A stretch of 64,000 nt of DNA from Botrytis cinerea B05.10 (lineage: Eukaryota; Ascomycota; Leotiomycetes; Helotiales; Sclerotiniaceae): assembly GCF_000143535.2 (NCBI RefSeq), contig NC_037310.1, positions 1,054,001-1,118,000 of the forward strand, written 5' to 3'. The position numbers were made by a program, and so were the translations under genes. The notes under the pieces were generated by a model. That model was not told where the DNA came from. It saw nothing but the letters and a program-made list of their open reading frames with translations, and made no database searches. Positions 21,536 to 34,073 of this stretch are shown here, piece after piece. The stretch's first letter is position 1, and every line of letters begins with the position of its first letter.

Positions 21536-23713
21536 ATGCCGCAATATAAAGGGAGGTCAAGCTTCCAGAGCTCCAAATATTCGGGAAGCTCGAAATCTCA
21601 CCATACCGAGAGGTTTCGAAAGATTGCTCTCTTTCTCGTTATCTGCGCTTTCCTGTACGCTTCGTACATCATGCTCTTGGATCAAATCCTTTTATTGTCC
21701 CTCACCGGTGTGACGGCCTCGGCCTTGCTTCCTGAGAAACAGCCATGTTCAACTTCTACAAACGATGTTCCACAGTATTTCCAGACAACACCCGAGCTTT
21801 GGGCAGGTCCAACAGCGACGGGTAGAGCTCCTTTTCTCGTAAGTGATAGAAAGGCATTACACTGTCTGGTTTGGATTTATAAGAAATCTCTCTGGATTCC
21901 GAATTAATTTACTGTTTGATTTAGGCCCAGACAAATCCAGTCTCGTTTGCACCGACGGTGACTTTCGTGCCAAATACTCCTCTCGAGACTGCCCAGCCTA
22001 TTGTAGGCCAAGGTCAGAATGGAAGTATATTCCAGCTTATGGGGCATCTTTCTCCTTACTTGCCCAATCCATCTGGATTTGGTGTTGCAGAATACCCGTT
22101 ACCACCCGGAGCTAAGATTGCTCAACTTCAGGTAAGAATTTCAGATATTTGAAAATACACGTCGTTGCCAATCTGGAAGCAAGTTTACTTGGGTGCTCAA
22201 TGAATTCCTAGTGGAGTTTCATGTACAACAAATCTCGGTCGAGACATGTACATTCATTGTTCAGAGACTCTAGAAGGTGTTTGGACCATTTTTAAAGCTC
22301 TTTGTGTACTTTTGAAAAGCTTAGATGGCATGTCTAAAATATACAGAAATATCATGTATGCTAACAATTTTAGATGCTTTCACGTCATGGAGCACGTTAT
22401 CCTACTTCAGGAAGTAATGTGGCAACCTTTGGTGAAAAAGTTGCAAACTACACGGGGAAAATGGATGCCACTGGGGCTCTATCATTTTTGAATGACTGGA
22501 AATACGAATTAGGTCATGAGATTCTTGTTCCTCGTGGAAGACAAGAATTGTATGACAGTGGTATCTTGCACTATTATCAATATGCTCAATTATATAACCC
22601 CCACAGCAAAATTATCGCTCGAACTACCACTCAAGATCGAATGCTCAAGGTTTGTTGTCACTTCCACAATTTCCAATATGACACTAAATGATGATAGAGC
22701 GCTGAATACTTTATGGCTGGATTTTTCGGTCTCGAATGGACAAATAACGTCACTATTGAAGTCATCATTGAATCGAATGGCTACAATAACAGCTTGGCAG
22801 GTTACGACAATTGTCCTAATTCAAATAATTACAGAAGTGCTGGAGGAAATAACGCTACAAACCAATGGGTGGCTACATATCTACAGAATGCCACCGCTCG
22901 TTTCCAGTCCATGGTCTCGCCGGAGTTCAATTGGACTGACGTCGATACCTACGCAGCACAAACTATGTGCCCATATGAGACTGTGAGTATGTTTCTATTT
23001 ACACCAAATCTTGATGATCTAACATGATGTAGGTGGCTTATGGCTACAGTGCCTTCTGTAATCTATTCACCTACGAAGAATGGGTTGGCTTCGAATATGC
23101 AATTGACCTTTACTTCGCGGGTGGAAGTTCTTTCGCTTCTCCTACTGGTCGCGCTGTTGGAATCGGTTATGTCCAAGAAGTAGTCGCCCGTCTTCAAAAC
23201 CACACCTTGGGTTACTCCGGCTCCCAAATCAACACTACCTTGGACAATAACACTGCTACCTTTCCCCTAAACCAGTCCATCTACTTCGATTTCTCCCACG
23301 ACACAAACATCATGTCTATCCTCACCGCTTTCGGCTTCACACAATTTGCCGACGCCCTACCAGCTACCCATCATCCTGGCCCACATAATCTGACCGTTTC
23401 ACACATGGAGCCCTTTGGCGCAAGATTGGATATAGAGATCATCAAGACACCCAAACCTTTAGCAGCAGATAGGACATACGTAGATGGAAAAGAAACTACG
23501 TATGTACACTTTGTCCTCAATCAGAGAACGTTACCTTTGGGGCTCAGTTTCTCGGAGTGTGGAGCTGATAGATTGGATGGATGGTGCGAGTTGGAAACGT
23601 TTTTGGACGTGCAGAGTAGATCGACCAAGGATGCTCAGTATGAGCATGCTTGCTTTGGTGATTATCCTGCGGAGCCATATGGAAGTGTTACGAATGGTGT
23701 GCCCAATTCTTAG
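21536..23713 (+). CDS. histidine acid phosphatase, phytase-like
   Basis: Five exons: 21536-21838, 21925-22131, 22374-22649, 22698-22982, 23033-23713 (583 aa). Splicing joins AKIAQLQ directly to MLSRHGARYPTSG, the RHGxRxP active site (nucleophile H175, R174, R178). The proton-donor HD pair is H446-D447 in FDFSHDTN. Many Asn-x-Ser/Thr sites and paired cysteines indicate an extracytoplasmic enzyme. Role: acid hydrolysis of phosphomonoesters, probably phytate or similar organic phosphates. Unlike secreted Aspergillus phytases, the N-terminus is basic (about 30 residues) followed by a long hydrophobic segment (KIALFLVICAFLYASYIMLL...). This predicts a type II signal anchor rather than a cleaved signal peptide. 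Intron 2 is long (242 nt) but no extra conserved exon is needed. Confidence 0.92.
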
Positions 23714-23908
23714 GAGTGGAAATTCGAGTCGTTTAAATTCCGTGTCTTTCATGTACCTACCGAAGATAGCATGTGGATTGCCCAGAGCTGCTTCTTCTTG
23801 TAAATAGCTTCGTTTCTTATTAAAATTGTATACATACATTAAATCCTCGATAACAATCTCTCAATAGTCCAGCCGTACATCCCTAGATATCGTGAAGTCC
23901 AGCTTGCA

Positions 23909-24780
23909 CTACGCAAGATACTTGTTAAACCAATCCATGCCCTGCTCCTCACAATCATCCATAGCCTTCTTATCCCTATCCGAACCCCAATCACTCCTCA
24001 AGGCAAACCCATGAATCTGCCCCTCGTAGATCCTCAACTCATGCGGCAACTCCGTCTTCTTGGCCATCAAATCTTGAATCTGCCCCACAGTTCCCCGATC
24101 CAACAAACTATCCTGATCCCCCACCGCCAAACTCAACGGTTTCGTCACGCGCTCGAAATCCGCAGGCACAGAAACCAACGACGGGTGACACGCCACCGCC
24201 GCATCAACCTCTCCATGCGCAGCCAATATCGCATATCTTCCTCCCCAGCAGAATCCCAACGCGCCCACCTTTCCCGTCCCGGGCACACCGCGGATATGCG
24301 CAATAAAGGAGGAAACCAGCGGCTTTGTGACACCCTCGCGATGTCTGACGAGCCAAGGCGGTAACGTGGTAGCCACCACGCCCGTAGCTTTGGTTCTCTC
24401 CACAAGCGACTGTTGCTCTCGGATTTGCAGAGGCGGCTCCACGCTCTGCAGAAAGGATAGCGGAATACTGTTTCCCTGATGCACGTCCGGGATGTAGACG
24501 TAAAACCCGGCTTTGGCGTAGTTGTCGGCTAGGAGCCGGACGTTTTTGAATTCGTAGCCGAAGACTGGGGAGGGGGGTTAGAGGAGAGGGGGTGAACAGG
24601 GGACTATGTGTGTATGGACGTACTGTCGACGAGAAAGATGATGGTTTTGGCTTTCGAGCCATCTTGGGGCTCTGCGATGTAGGTGGAGAGATCATTGATT
24701 ACTTCGATTCTTCCTGTGGGTGTGCCTTCGTGCAATTTGCCCGATAGACAGCAGGAGGACACTCCGATGTTTGTAGACAT
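23909..24780 (-). CDS. dienelactone hydrolase family protein
   Basis: Two exons on the minus strand, 24780-24624 and 24564-23909 (270 aa). The 59-nt intron splits the Ile codon of the conserved VDxIFGYEF segment. The Cys nucleophile is C158 in GALGFCWGG, an Asp in the AVGDQDSLLD region completes the acid position, and H237 is in EGQIHGFA: the Cys-Asp-His triad of dienelactone hydrolases. Length matches the family (about 250-280 aa). No signal peptide is seen, so it is probably cytosolic. Fungal members act on cyclic dienelactones of aromatic catabolism or on unknown esters; the real substrate cannot be told here. Its 3' end faces the phytase gene 195 bp away. Confidence 0.9.
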
Positions 24781-25500
24781 GATTTTTAGAATGGCGGATA
24801 TATACAAAAAGGGAATTAAAAAGATTAAGGTGGCAAGGGAAGAGAAGACTTGCGCAAGGAAAATAGCTGTATGCTGAGGAGGACTTCTTTCTTCAAGCTG
24901 TAGATGTATTTACCTTCATTAAGGTTCTAAGTATGACGTCTGCGGCTAACTCGCTAGCTAGACAAGCCATTTTGACCACTATTGCAAACTGATACTAGTG
25001 CTCGGTATAATAGTCTATCCGGGCCGCTAGTAGGCACACTAGATACTCGGCCGTCTAGTAAAGATGTAGATCAGTGTAGAATGTCGTGGCGTTACTTTGG
25101 GTAACTTCCAAGGTTAAGGTTGTTGTCTGCGGAGGCACGCGCCGTATATTGTTTTCCAAGCAAGCTGATATTGCAAAGACTGCATAGCTAGATAACAGAA
25201 GTGGGATCCATGATGGCACTGCAATTTCTTGAATATCTGCAAGTATCTAGTTTTTATGTTATTCGAAAATAATAATTGCTTATATACTCCTCCTACATGA
25301 CCGAGTGGTTGGTAAATATTCTTTACCTGGGCACAAAAGTGCATAAAACTCCATGTAAATGCGTATATCTTCTCGGTCAGACCAGAACGCCCCCCATATT
25401 TTCCGTTTCCGACATCACTGAGATCGACCAAACTATCGCAATGCTCCCCAGATCCATGTATAACCCAAATATATGCATGGTTATATGCGCCAAACCAATA
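24781..25500. other. intergenic region, no gene seen
   Basis: This holds the promoter of the dienelactone hydrolase gene and the 3' region of DUS2. A cluster of CTAG tetranucleotides lies near 24950-25060. No ORF with a domain. Confidence 0.45.
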
Positions 25501-26890
25501 TCAAGCACTAACTGCCATCTCTGACTTGAGTTCAGTGAGAGGTGCATTTTCCACTTCTCTCAAAGACGAAGAATCGGCTGGATCCTCAAGACTTCGACTC
25601 TTCTTTTGCTCTCCCCCATCATCCTCAGTATTCTTTCTCTTTTTCTTTGCTGCTTTTGCCTCTGCCTTTGCTTGAGCTTGCTTTAATTTATGCTCCTCGA
25701 CCTGCTTATCAGAAATCCCAATTTTCTCGTCCACATCGATTGCCTGCTCAAGCAAAGCTTTATGATTTAAATGCTCGCATAGTTGCTGGTAATTCTTAGA
25801 CTGCTGAACAGCTCGATAAACTGGTTCTTTCCCCGGTATTAGGTGGTTCAAAAGATATTTCGTATTTCCGAATCTGTTCTCCGTGTCCAGGCAAAATTTC
25901 ATGTATTGATGGACCACCTCCTCCCAGGGCGCTAAACCACCGTCGGCTTCGCTTCTGAAACAACTCGAATTTGCTTCGGCAGCCACAGCAATCATGCCGC
26001 CATTTGTACCAAATTCTTCGGCCAATTTCAATGCTTGATCTCTGTTTTCCACGTCTCCATTCATCAAACAAGCGACGCCACTTTCCCGACAGATGTCTGC
26101 AATCATTTTGAGTTGCTCTCGAATAGCCCTTTCTCTTGGGCGCATTGGTGTAGTTCGGCAATGAATAGTGAGTCCTGTAATTCCAGTAGCGCAAAGCTTC
26201 CGCACAAGAGCCTCAGTCTTTTCGGCAGTTTCCAGCAATCGAATTTTCACACTGATTCCAATTTCGAATTCCGGCACGATTTCCCTGACCAAAGCTTCGA
26301 GAATGGCGCATAATTTATCCGGAGTCTGTAAGAGAGCTGCCCCCATACCGCCACTCGTACTAAAGGGTTTAGGACATCCTGCATTTACATCTATACCTGC
26401 CACGTCTGCGGCCACTATGCGTGCACATTGTACTGCTCGTTCAGGGTCGGATGTGCCGATTTGAAATATGAGTTTTTTGCCTTCAAGTTCTGGGTGTAGG
26501 CGAAAGATAAGACTTTCGTTTAAATTTGCATTCTTCTCCTTATGACCTTGGGATGGAATTCGGGTAAAATCGATGGTATTAAGAAGGCTGTTAACCTTGC
26601 GTGTCGTTCCAATCATGGATCGATCGACCGTTTCGGGGCCTGTAAGTTTGTCAGTTTGTATGGCCAGCTAGTACAAGCGTGAGATCTCATACCCCAGACT
26701 AAATCTGCTCCATAGTGGAGAGCAAGTAATCGTGAAGGGAGTTCACCGGACCTCACCATAGGAGCACTATTTCGGAATGTTAATTTGATTCCCAACTGCC
26801 ACTTGCGACACATTTGACTCACAGTACAACCTTGCCTCTATAGTCTACCCCCTTCCTAGGAATGGGAACTTTCTTGGGAATTGATGTCAT
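25501..26890 (-). CDS. DUS2: tRNA-dihydrouridine synthase, DUS2 type
   Basis: Three exons on the minus strand: 26890-26823, 26766-26693, 26639-25501 (426 aa). Splicing restores [34 protein letters not shown], the FMN-binding N-terminus of the DUS2 branch (APMVR). The catalytic cysteine is C136 in DVNAGCPKPFS. TIHCRTTPMRPRERA and CLMNGDVE supply the usual His and Asn/Gly FMN contacts. The last 60-70 residues are an Ala/Lys/Gln-rich helix (KLKQAQAKAEAKAAKKKRK) and an acidic/Ser tail, without the dsRNA-binding domain of the human enzyme. Role: reduces U20 in the tRNA D-loop to dihydrouridine using NADPH and FMN. Typical length for fungal DUS2. Confidence 0.93.
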
Positions 26891-29017
26891 GACAAAAGAT
26901 GCGAGACGTTGCATAACATTGTATTTCTGAATGTATATTGTCTTGAATCACATCATGGAAGAAAAGTAATGCCGTCACAAACTAGAAAATAATTTCACTA
27001 TCTATCGGCACGTGATGTGGATAAGAAAAACAGTGGACCGAGCAGAGATAGCATGGCGCTAGCACATGGGGCATCCATCATTAGACATTAGATTCTTTGA
27101 GCCACACACACAGAGTATTCTTCACTTCACTCGTTATACAAGTCGGCCACCCCCTTCTGTTGAAGTGTCAATATGTTATTATTCGCCAAATGCTAGTCCT
27201 CATCCCGCCATAAAACCTAATTGCCATAGTGCAATGTTGAAACAGGCTACCTGATTGTAGCAAACTTATATGATATCCGAAATGCATTCGCTAACGCCTT
27301 TCCATCATATAAAACTCAAAATGTGTATCTCATTCCATCCCTGTGTCGTCTCATTCATGGTATCGTTCCTCGTTACTAATTGCAAGACGTGTTGTAAAGT
27401 AAAGGTGCTTTGAACTGATATCCTGTTAGAACGTCTCTCCTTGATAATAGTGGAGATACGATAGAACCTACTGCTGTTCAACGAAAGCAGTTGAGTCCGC
27501 AAAGACGCATACGCCAGACAGGCTTTCTGACACCATGCCTATCTGCAGTAATGTTTGCACCGAATCTTCTGCCTCCAACTCCTTTAGACCAGAACAAAGG
27601 CATAGTTTCGAGTGATGTGGTATGTGGATTTGATTCGATTTATTGTGTGGATAGTGATTGGTAAATGAGATGGAGATATTGCTTGTGTTTGTATCTGTGG
27701 GATATCATATGTGGGTGAGATTTGATATGGGGCATTGTTCATGATAAATATATCTAGATTATTTGCACGATGCGGCAGTGAATGATGTCGATGACCTCTT
27801 TGGTTCCTCAAAACCTGTTTGCTGGCTTGGCACAAGAGATGAATGGGGCTTTGCAATTCCCAGCCGCTTTGAGCTCCAGAAAACAATCAGACAAACTTTG
27901 GGCTATTGTTTCATTATCTTCATATCAAGTTATTTTTATAGGCAAACTTTCTTGTTTCCCTGTTTTTAATCCCAAGCTAAGATATGCAACAGACGGAAAG
28001 ATTTGACACTTGCTTGCAAGAAACCGAACCCTTTATGAATACGCTAGCCATTATTTTCCGAATGACTTAACTGCCAGGTACTACCTAGCTACCTGGCTAC
28101 TAGACAAAGAAAAGTCGATGAGAATGAGCCCCAAATGCCCATTGTGTATATTTGAACGCTAACTTAAACATTCGATAGCTTCATAGTTTCGTTGTCAATC
28201 CCTAATGCCAATTTCTTGGTGAGATAATCTACATTAAGTGACTCGAAAAAAGCGTCATGGACATCTAAAGTTGGTTTAAACATTGAAATAAGCCATGATA
28301 ACAACTTCGAATACCTAGCTGTCATGGAATCTTTGAAACAAAAGTTCGACAATGTATTACTTCACATTAAACAGCCGAACCCCCTTTTTTGATGTTACAT
28401 ACCAGTATACTCGAATGGACATTTGAAATTTCCACCTTATTGATGGAGTTTCTGATCCGATCTTGTTCGGATATCGGTGTAGAGTATGACTGCATTGTGA
28501 TCGCCCCCGAGCATTACCGTCCGCGTACGCGTACAGCTAGCCCTACCAAAACGGATCCCAACTTTTGATAGTCTTTTGTCGTGCGTTTCTCATCAAAGTA
28601 AGAATACGTCGTTAGAAAGCCTTATTTAACGTAAACAAGTATCGATTTAGAAGCCAATATAATATATTCCACAGGTACTGTTGGACCAAATCAAATAAGA
28701 CAGTTCAGGGATAGTGATAAGATAATTTTGGTAGTTCAAAATTGATCGAGCTGTTCATAGGTAGTTTAAGAGACAACTGCTTTCTCGAGACAAGTGCTTC
28801 CCAACTAGGAACTACTCGGCCACTGAAGAGAGTAGGCTAGAACTATCACAGCTTATCTTCCCTGCATCTCACTCACTAAATATCCACAATTGTAGTACAA
28901 CAGTTGGTAGTGCTTGACAGTATTTATTTGATGATTTCTTTACTTCTGGCCAAACATCGTTGATTTATCTTCTGTTAAATTCGAAATCAAATAAAAACAT
29001 CATATTCAAGATTCAAA
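26891..29017. other. divergent gene-poor interval (2.1 kb)
   Basis: This lies between DUS2 (-) and the acyl-CoA ligase (+). Only ORFs under about 100 codons are seen, none with a domain. Short CTAGCTACC-type repeats occur near 28080. The interval has the properties of promoter and intergenic DNA. Confidence 0.5.
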
Positions 29018-31423
29018 ATGGTATTCCTAGCTGAAAAGACGGTGGATATACCTACAAAAGATCTCTTATCATGGATATTTGATAATATTCCCTATGATCA
29101 AGATGCTATGGTAAGATACCTTCCCGTAAAATGGTTGAAACTCTTGGATACTGATATGATGATAGATATATATCGATGCGGCAGATCCCTCTCGATCCAT
29201 ATCTGCAAGCCAAGCTCGAATCATCATCCGTCGATTAGTCGCGGGATTTCATGCTGCTGGCTTGAAAGGGGGCGACTGTGTATGCTTACATTCGTTTAAT
29301 GATGTGAGAAATTCGAGTCCCTCGAAAGTCGAAAGTCTCTCTAACCGTGCAAATGCAGATCTATTATTCCATGATTTTTCTAGGTACTCCAATCTTATGT
29401 CAAGCCACTACTTTTACTTTTACTCACGTCATGTAAACACAGGTGTTATAGCAGCTGGTGGAGTATTTACGGGCACAAATCCATCATATACTTCTCACGA
29501 ATTAACTCATCATATCAAAACTTCGCGAGCAAAGTTTCTTATCGCAGAGCCTGAAATTTTTGCGAATGTTCTGACCGCTGCTAAAGAATGTAACATCCAG
29601 TCTTCAAATATTTGGATTTTTGATGTTCTCGGGCAGAAAATTCCCGATTCTTTCAAATCTTTTAAAGATTTGATGAAGCATGGCGAGAAAGATTGGGTAA
29701 GATTCGACGATGAAGAGACTAGTAGGAAGACAACTGCTGCTAGGCTATTTAGCAGTGGAACTACAGGACCACCGAAAGCAGCGGGGTTGTCCCATTTCAA
29801 TTTAGTTGCGCAGCAGTACGTAAACGGCTAACAAGCCTTGCAGTGTTTCATACTGCTTCTGTCCCAAGATCATAAGCTCCAGTCATGAAATCTATTGATT
29901 TTGGTTCCTGACGTAACCTTTGTTGCTCGCTTTCATCCAAACACTGTTGTTGATAGGCAATACTAACTCTCTGATCTTTAACAGCGTTCTTGCTTACGAA
30001 CAAGCGCCGAGATCGTATACTGTATGCGCTATTATCTCCATTCATCACAAGTCTTAGATGCTAATAAAATCATTTTAGATACGTCGAATACTAGCACTAC
30101 CGATGTTTCATGCAGCTTGTGTCCCTGGTTTGTAGCCCACCATCGATTTCTTGATAGAGAATCACTAAAAGAGAAAACAGTTGCCCATACAACAGCTCTG
30201 AAAGGTGGACATGTTTCTGTCGTAATGCGTCGCTTTGAACTTATCCACTTTCTCAATACTGCAGAAAAATACCAGATAAATGAATTGATGGTAGTTCCAC
30301 CTATCGCAATTGCAATCATCATGTCCGGTGTTGCAGGAGACAAATTAAGATCCATTAAACACGCGGGGGTCGGGGCAGCGCCTATGGGAAAAGAACCTCA
30401 AGAGAAGTTGAAAAAGTTGTTTGCTCCGGGAGCAACAATGACTCAGGCTTTTGGAATGACAGAGACAAGCTGTATCTGTGCACAGTTCTGGTTCTGGGAG
30501 GACGACACAACAGGTAGTGTAGGGAGAATGCTACCAAATATTGATGCGAAGTATGCTTTCCTGCCCCTCTATTGCTTCAATGTAAAATGCTGATATGAAA
30601 TCGTCAACTAGAATTATTGACGATGATGGCAATGACATAACAGCCTATGATGTCCGTGGTGAGCTTTGTGTACGCGGCCCGACTATCATCGCTGGTTACT
30701 GTAAGTCTCCGTTTTTCTTTTCAGGATGTTCGAAAATTCAGATTAAAGGATCAAATACAAGCTCTCAAGATTCGGAAAGCTATAGGTCATTTATCATAAT
30801 TTGACTGGATGAAATTATTATTGTTCTTGATAAGATCAATCTTCCAAGCAATTTCAATGTTTTAACCGATGTGGGGAAGCTATCCCCCTTTTATTGTTCA
30901 AGTGGAATTCGGGCTATTGGAGGCCCCCCGACCAAATGAATATACTAAAATTAACCTTTTTGTAGTTGAAAATGAAGCAGCGAACCGTTTGTCCTTCGAC
31001 TCCTCCAACTTCTTCAAAACCGGCGACATCGTATACTGCGACTCCAAAACCAAAACATGGTACATAGTAGACCGCAAAAAGGAGCTAATAAAAGTGAGAG
31101 GATTCCAAGTTGCACCGCCAGAGATCGAGTCAGTACTCCTCTCTCACCCATTAATAGTAGACGCAGCTGTTATTGGCGTCAAGGGTTCGGATTCAGATGG
31201 AGAGATGCCCAGAGCTTATGTGGTAAAGAGACCTGGTGAAGAAAGTAAGAATCTCAAGGAGAAAGACGTAAAAGAATGGTGCGGAGAGAGATTGGCGAGA
31301 TATAAGGAGTTGACTGGGGGCGTCAAGTTTGTAGAGGCTATCCCGAAGAATGCGAGTGGGAAGATTCTAAAGAGGACCCTGAGGGAGCAAGCGGATAAAG
31401 AGGGTAAGATGGCTAGACTCTGA
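29018..31423 (+). CDS. peroxisomal acyl-CoA ligase, 4-coumarate-CoA-ligase-like
   Basis: Nine exons: 29018-29110, 29166-29303, 29359-29383, 29443-29815, 29985-30021, 30079-30127, 30181-30550, 30612-30700, 30966-31423 (543 aa). It looks broken in six-frame view, but all junctions are GT-AG and rebuild the family sequence. Motifs: IYIDAADPSRSIS, GGVFTGTNPSYTSHELTHHI, P-loop SSGTTGPPKAAGLSH (about residue 188), ALPMFHAACVPVAHTT, FGMTETSC, TGDIVYCD and the hinge VDRKKELIKVRGFQVAP. The adenylation Lys is in PKNASGKILKR. The C-terminus ARL fits the PTS1 consensus, so I infer peroxisomal import. Reaction: ATP-dependent activation of a carboxylic acid to its CoA thioester; acid unknown. Exon 3 is only 25 nt and intron 8 is 265 nt. 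Confidence 0.9.
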
Positions 31424-33249
31424 TGATAGATTGTTATCAAGTGATGAATTATGCGATGGGAGGATAATCCGGGATGTAATGGCAGTTTTAGCCAAGGAGA
31501 AGAAAGGAGATGCAATGAAATTTCGATATTTGAAGTAACAGAGGTTGTTAAGAGTGGAAGTTTGAATTACTGATATTCATGTTTTCATAATCAAAGTATT
31601 GTATTATCACCAAGAGTTGCGTTTTGCGTAAACAACTTCGTTCCTTAGAAGAGCTGTATACAACACACGAAGACGTCCCCAAATCCCCTTCACCTACTCC
31701 TCTCCCATCAAGGGTTTTCCCAATCAAGTTGATCTTTTGAAGCTCTACCCCCGATATTTCTTTGTTTAGCGTGATTCTAGAACTCGGTTCATCTGCTATA
31801 CCCAAGCATAGGACTCTTTTCAAAACCGGCCCCCTTACTTAGCTTTTCACTATGAGATATCCCCATCTCCTTTATCAAGTACTCCACTGCAATAAATCGA
31901 CCACATAATCCTCATCAAACACCCTACCATGGAATTCTCGTCAACAGCAGGGGCGCCGAATACAAGCAATCTCCACAACTGAAAGGATAGGCGACCACTT
32001 TCTGTGAGTACAGGCTGAAGCACGGAGCTGGAAAAAAAAGAAAAGAGTATCAGTACACCCAAAGACATCCTGTCTCATCCACCGCAGTCGAGAAAGCGCA
32101 AAAGAAATTGAATAATTCCGAGACCTGATTCAAAATCAAGCTCCTCGATTTCGTCCCTATCAACGACCCGGAGAGAACAGGAGCTTCCATCAGATGACAG
32201 GACCATCCGCGCCTCGGTCGTGGAATTGTATCTTGCAAACACAGGCGCAGTTAACATCGCCAAGGCACCGATAATCAAGGCCGATAAAGAAACTAACAAG
32301 TAGATGCTAGTAGGCAAAGAGGAAGGTAGATTCTTGGTCGGCTATATTCGGAGGTCACAGTAGTGCTAGGGATAAGAATGCACAGAAGATGCTAAGTGCA
32401 TCCCTGGCCTGATCTATGTTCTCACAAATCACTGCTAGGAATGATGGCACAGTCAAGAGATTGGAGGAAATGATACAACTGACGGAAATATGGTTAAATT
32501 ACGCATCTCAATAGGCCATGCGATGGTAGGAAAATCCAGGACTAAATGACTGGTTGTGCCTCGAGGATTAGTTTATACAATGAAAATGCAACGTCTGGAG
32601 CAATATCGAGTGACAAATGTAAATCGAATGGTGGAGTAAGACGGCACAAATTGACATCTGAAAATGGGTCTTATTTAAGACGTATGGATAATGTGTGATC
32701 GCTAAATACTGTGGCTGAACGCTTGTTAGGAGTCTAGTCAAAAAAAGAAAAGGGGGCATGGTCAATATACTAGAGACGCGCTAATTGATTCAAAATAGTT
32801 TAAACATTTGATTTGCCGTACTTATATTGGAGTGCATATTCCGAGTAACGTCTCATCAGCTTCTCACGTTCAACTCTTCCATCTCTTACTAACACCGGCG
32901 TCGCATCAGAATCACTTAGAAAAGAGCAAGTGTTACTTATGATGGAAAGTCATTTGGGACGAGCATTTGCTAGTGATAATTCAGCTCTTGTTCACCTCGA
33001 ACAAGAAAGCCCTTCAGATACCAACGCCTCTATGTTTGAACGCCGCCCTTGCAACATTCCCACCGAACAACACTTGTATAACAATATTGACTCCAGGCAC
33101 CGCGTGGCAAACCCCGTCGTGTCAAAAAAAAAACGGACCAAGGTTCTCAGGCTTCATTCATTCTGATATCATAAACCTTGCGCTCCAACATGTCTTGCCA
33201 CAACACCTCTGGGGAATCTCTCGTGTCCCCCTTAGCTTATCTCGAATAT
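31424..33249. other. convergent intergenic interval (1.8 kb) with a weak minus-strand hydrophobic ORF
   Basis: This lies between the acyl-CoA ligase (+) and TVP23 (-). At 32075-32317 on the minus strand there is an open stretch with one hydrophobic helix (SIYLLVSLSALIIGALAML) followed by a hydrophilic part. It lacks an ATG and could be an exon of a small membrane protein, a gene remnant or chance. Nothing else is recognised. Confidence 0.4.
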
Positions 33250-34073
33250 TCATCTCGAAAAGAATCTTCCAATAGTAGCGCTTGCAATATTTCCAGCAAT
33301 TCCTGAGGAATACATAGCACTGCCCGCCAGATTCGATGCTTGTCCAAACTTGTCGCATCTCGAGAACGCCAAAGTATTTGTAACGGTCAAACTCAATGCA
33401 ATCACTATACAACCATAAGTGTTAGCAAATTCGTTAATTGATAATCTCATTTCCATTGCATAGTCATCGCCGCCCGAATTCCGAAGGAAGAGATAGAACT
33501 TACCGATCAACGTCAACCAAATAAACTCGAACCTAAAAATAGCCACAAAGGCTAATCCAACCCATAACAACGGCTGCGAGTAAAGTGCAAGCCAGAAGAA
33601 TCTGCTATCCGTAGGGTTTATGATTTTGGTATTTGGATCCGAGGACTCAAAGACCCAATGAGAATCACCAGATGCAGGATCTACTTCATTCCACCAACGC
33701 AATCCGACGAGGCGACGACCGGCGATATTCTTCAGGTAGTAAAAATCGGCAGCGAGGAGCAGGATGGTTATTATAAAGATCATGACACTATTCAAATTAG
33801 AGGGTCAATTGACAAATCCAAGGGCGCGGAAGGCATACAAGTTTTTGATGAAGAGCATTCCAAAGAGGTATACCAAAAGACTCGCTATTTCAGAAGTTAG
33901 CAATGCATTCATAATGGCATATCCAGCAATCCATCTCGTGTAACTTCAACTCTCGCAGCTCAAATCAAACAATGCGCAAACCTACAAATGCGAAATCCTA
34001 GGAAACACAACAAAGTGATAGGATGCGAGCTGAGACGCCAACTCAACGACCCGACAGATTCGTTCTGTTCCAT
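33250..34073 (-). CDS. TVP23: Golgi membrane protein TVP23
   Basis: Four exons on the minus strand: 34073-33986, 33884-33839, 33787-33504, 33404-33250 (190 aa, the usual length). The joined protein starts [20 protein letters not shown] and contains [32 protein letters not shown] and [12 protein letters not shown], the strongly conserved TVP23/FAM18 core. It ends in [15 protein letters not shown] and a Gly/Ala-rich tail with GRFF. Four hydrophobic helices are expected. In yeast, Tvp23 is a late-Golgi membrane protein found in Tlg2-containing vesicles, with a poorly defined role in traffic. Exon 2 is only 46 nt, and the introns of 101, 51 and 99 nt hide the gene from simple ORF calling. Confidence 0.95.

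Noticed and set aside
24204..24695. 163-codon minus-strand ORF in the dienelactone hydrolase gene
   Set aside because: It is an out-of-frame shadow; the true frame carries the Cys-Asp-His triad.
29018..31423. Acyl-CoA ligase read as a frameshifted pseudogene
   Set aside because: All apparent breaks coincide with GT...AG intervals that restore conserved motifs, so it is an intact nine-exon gene.
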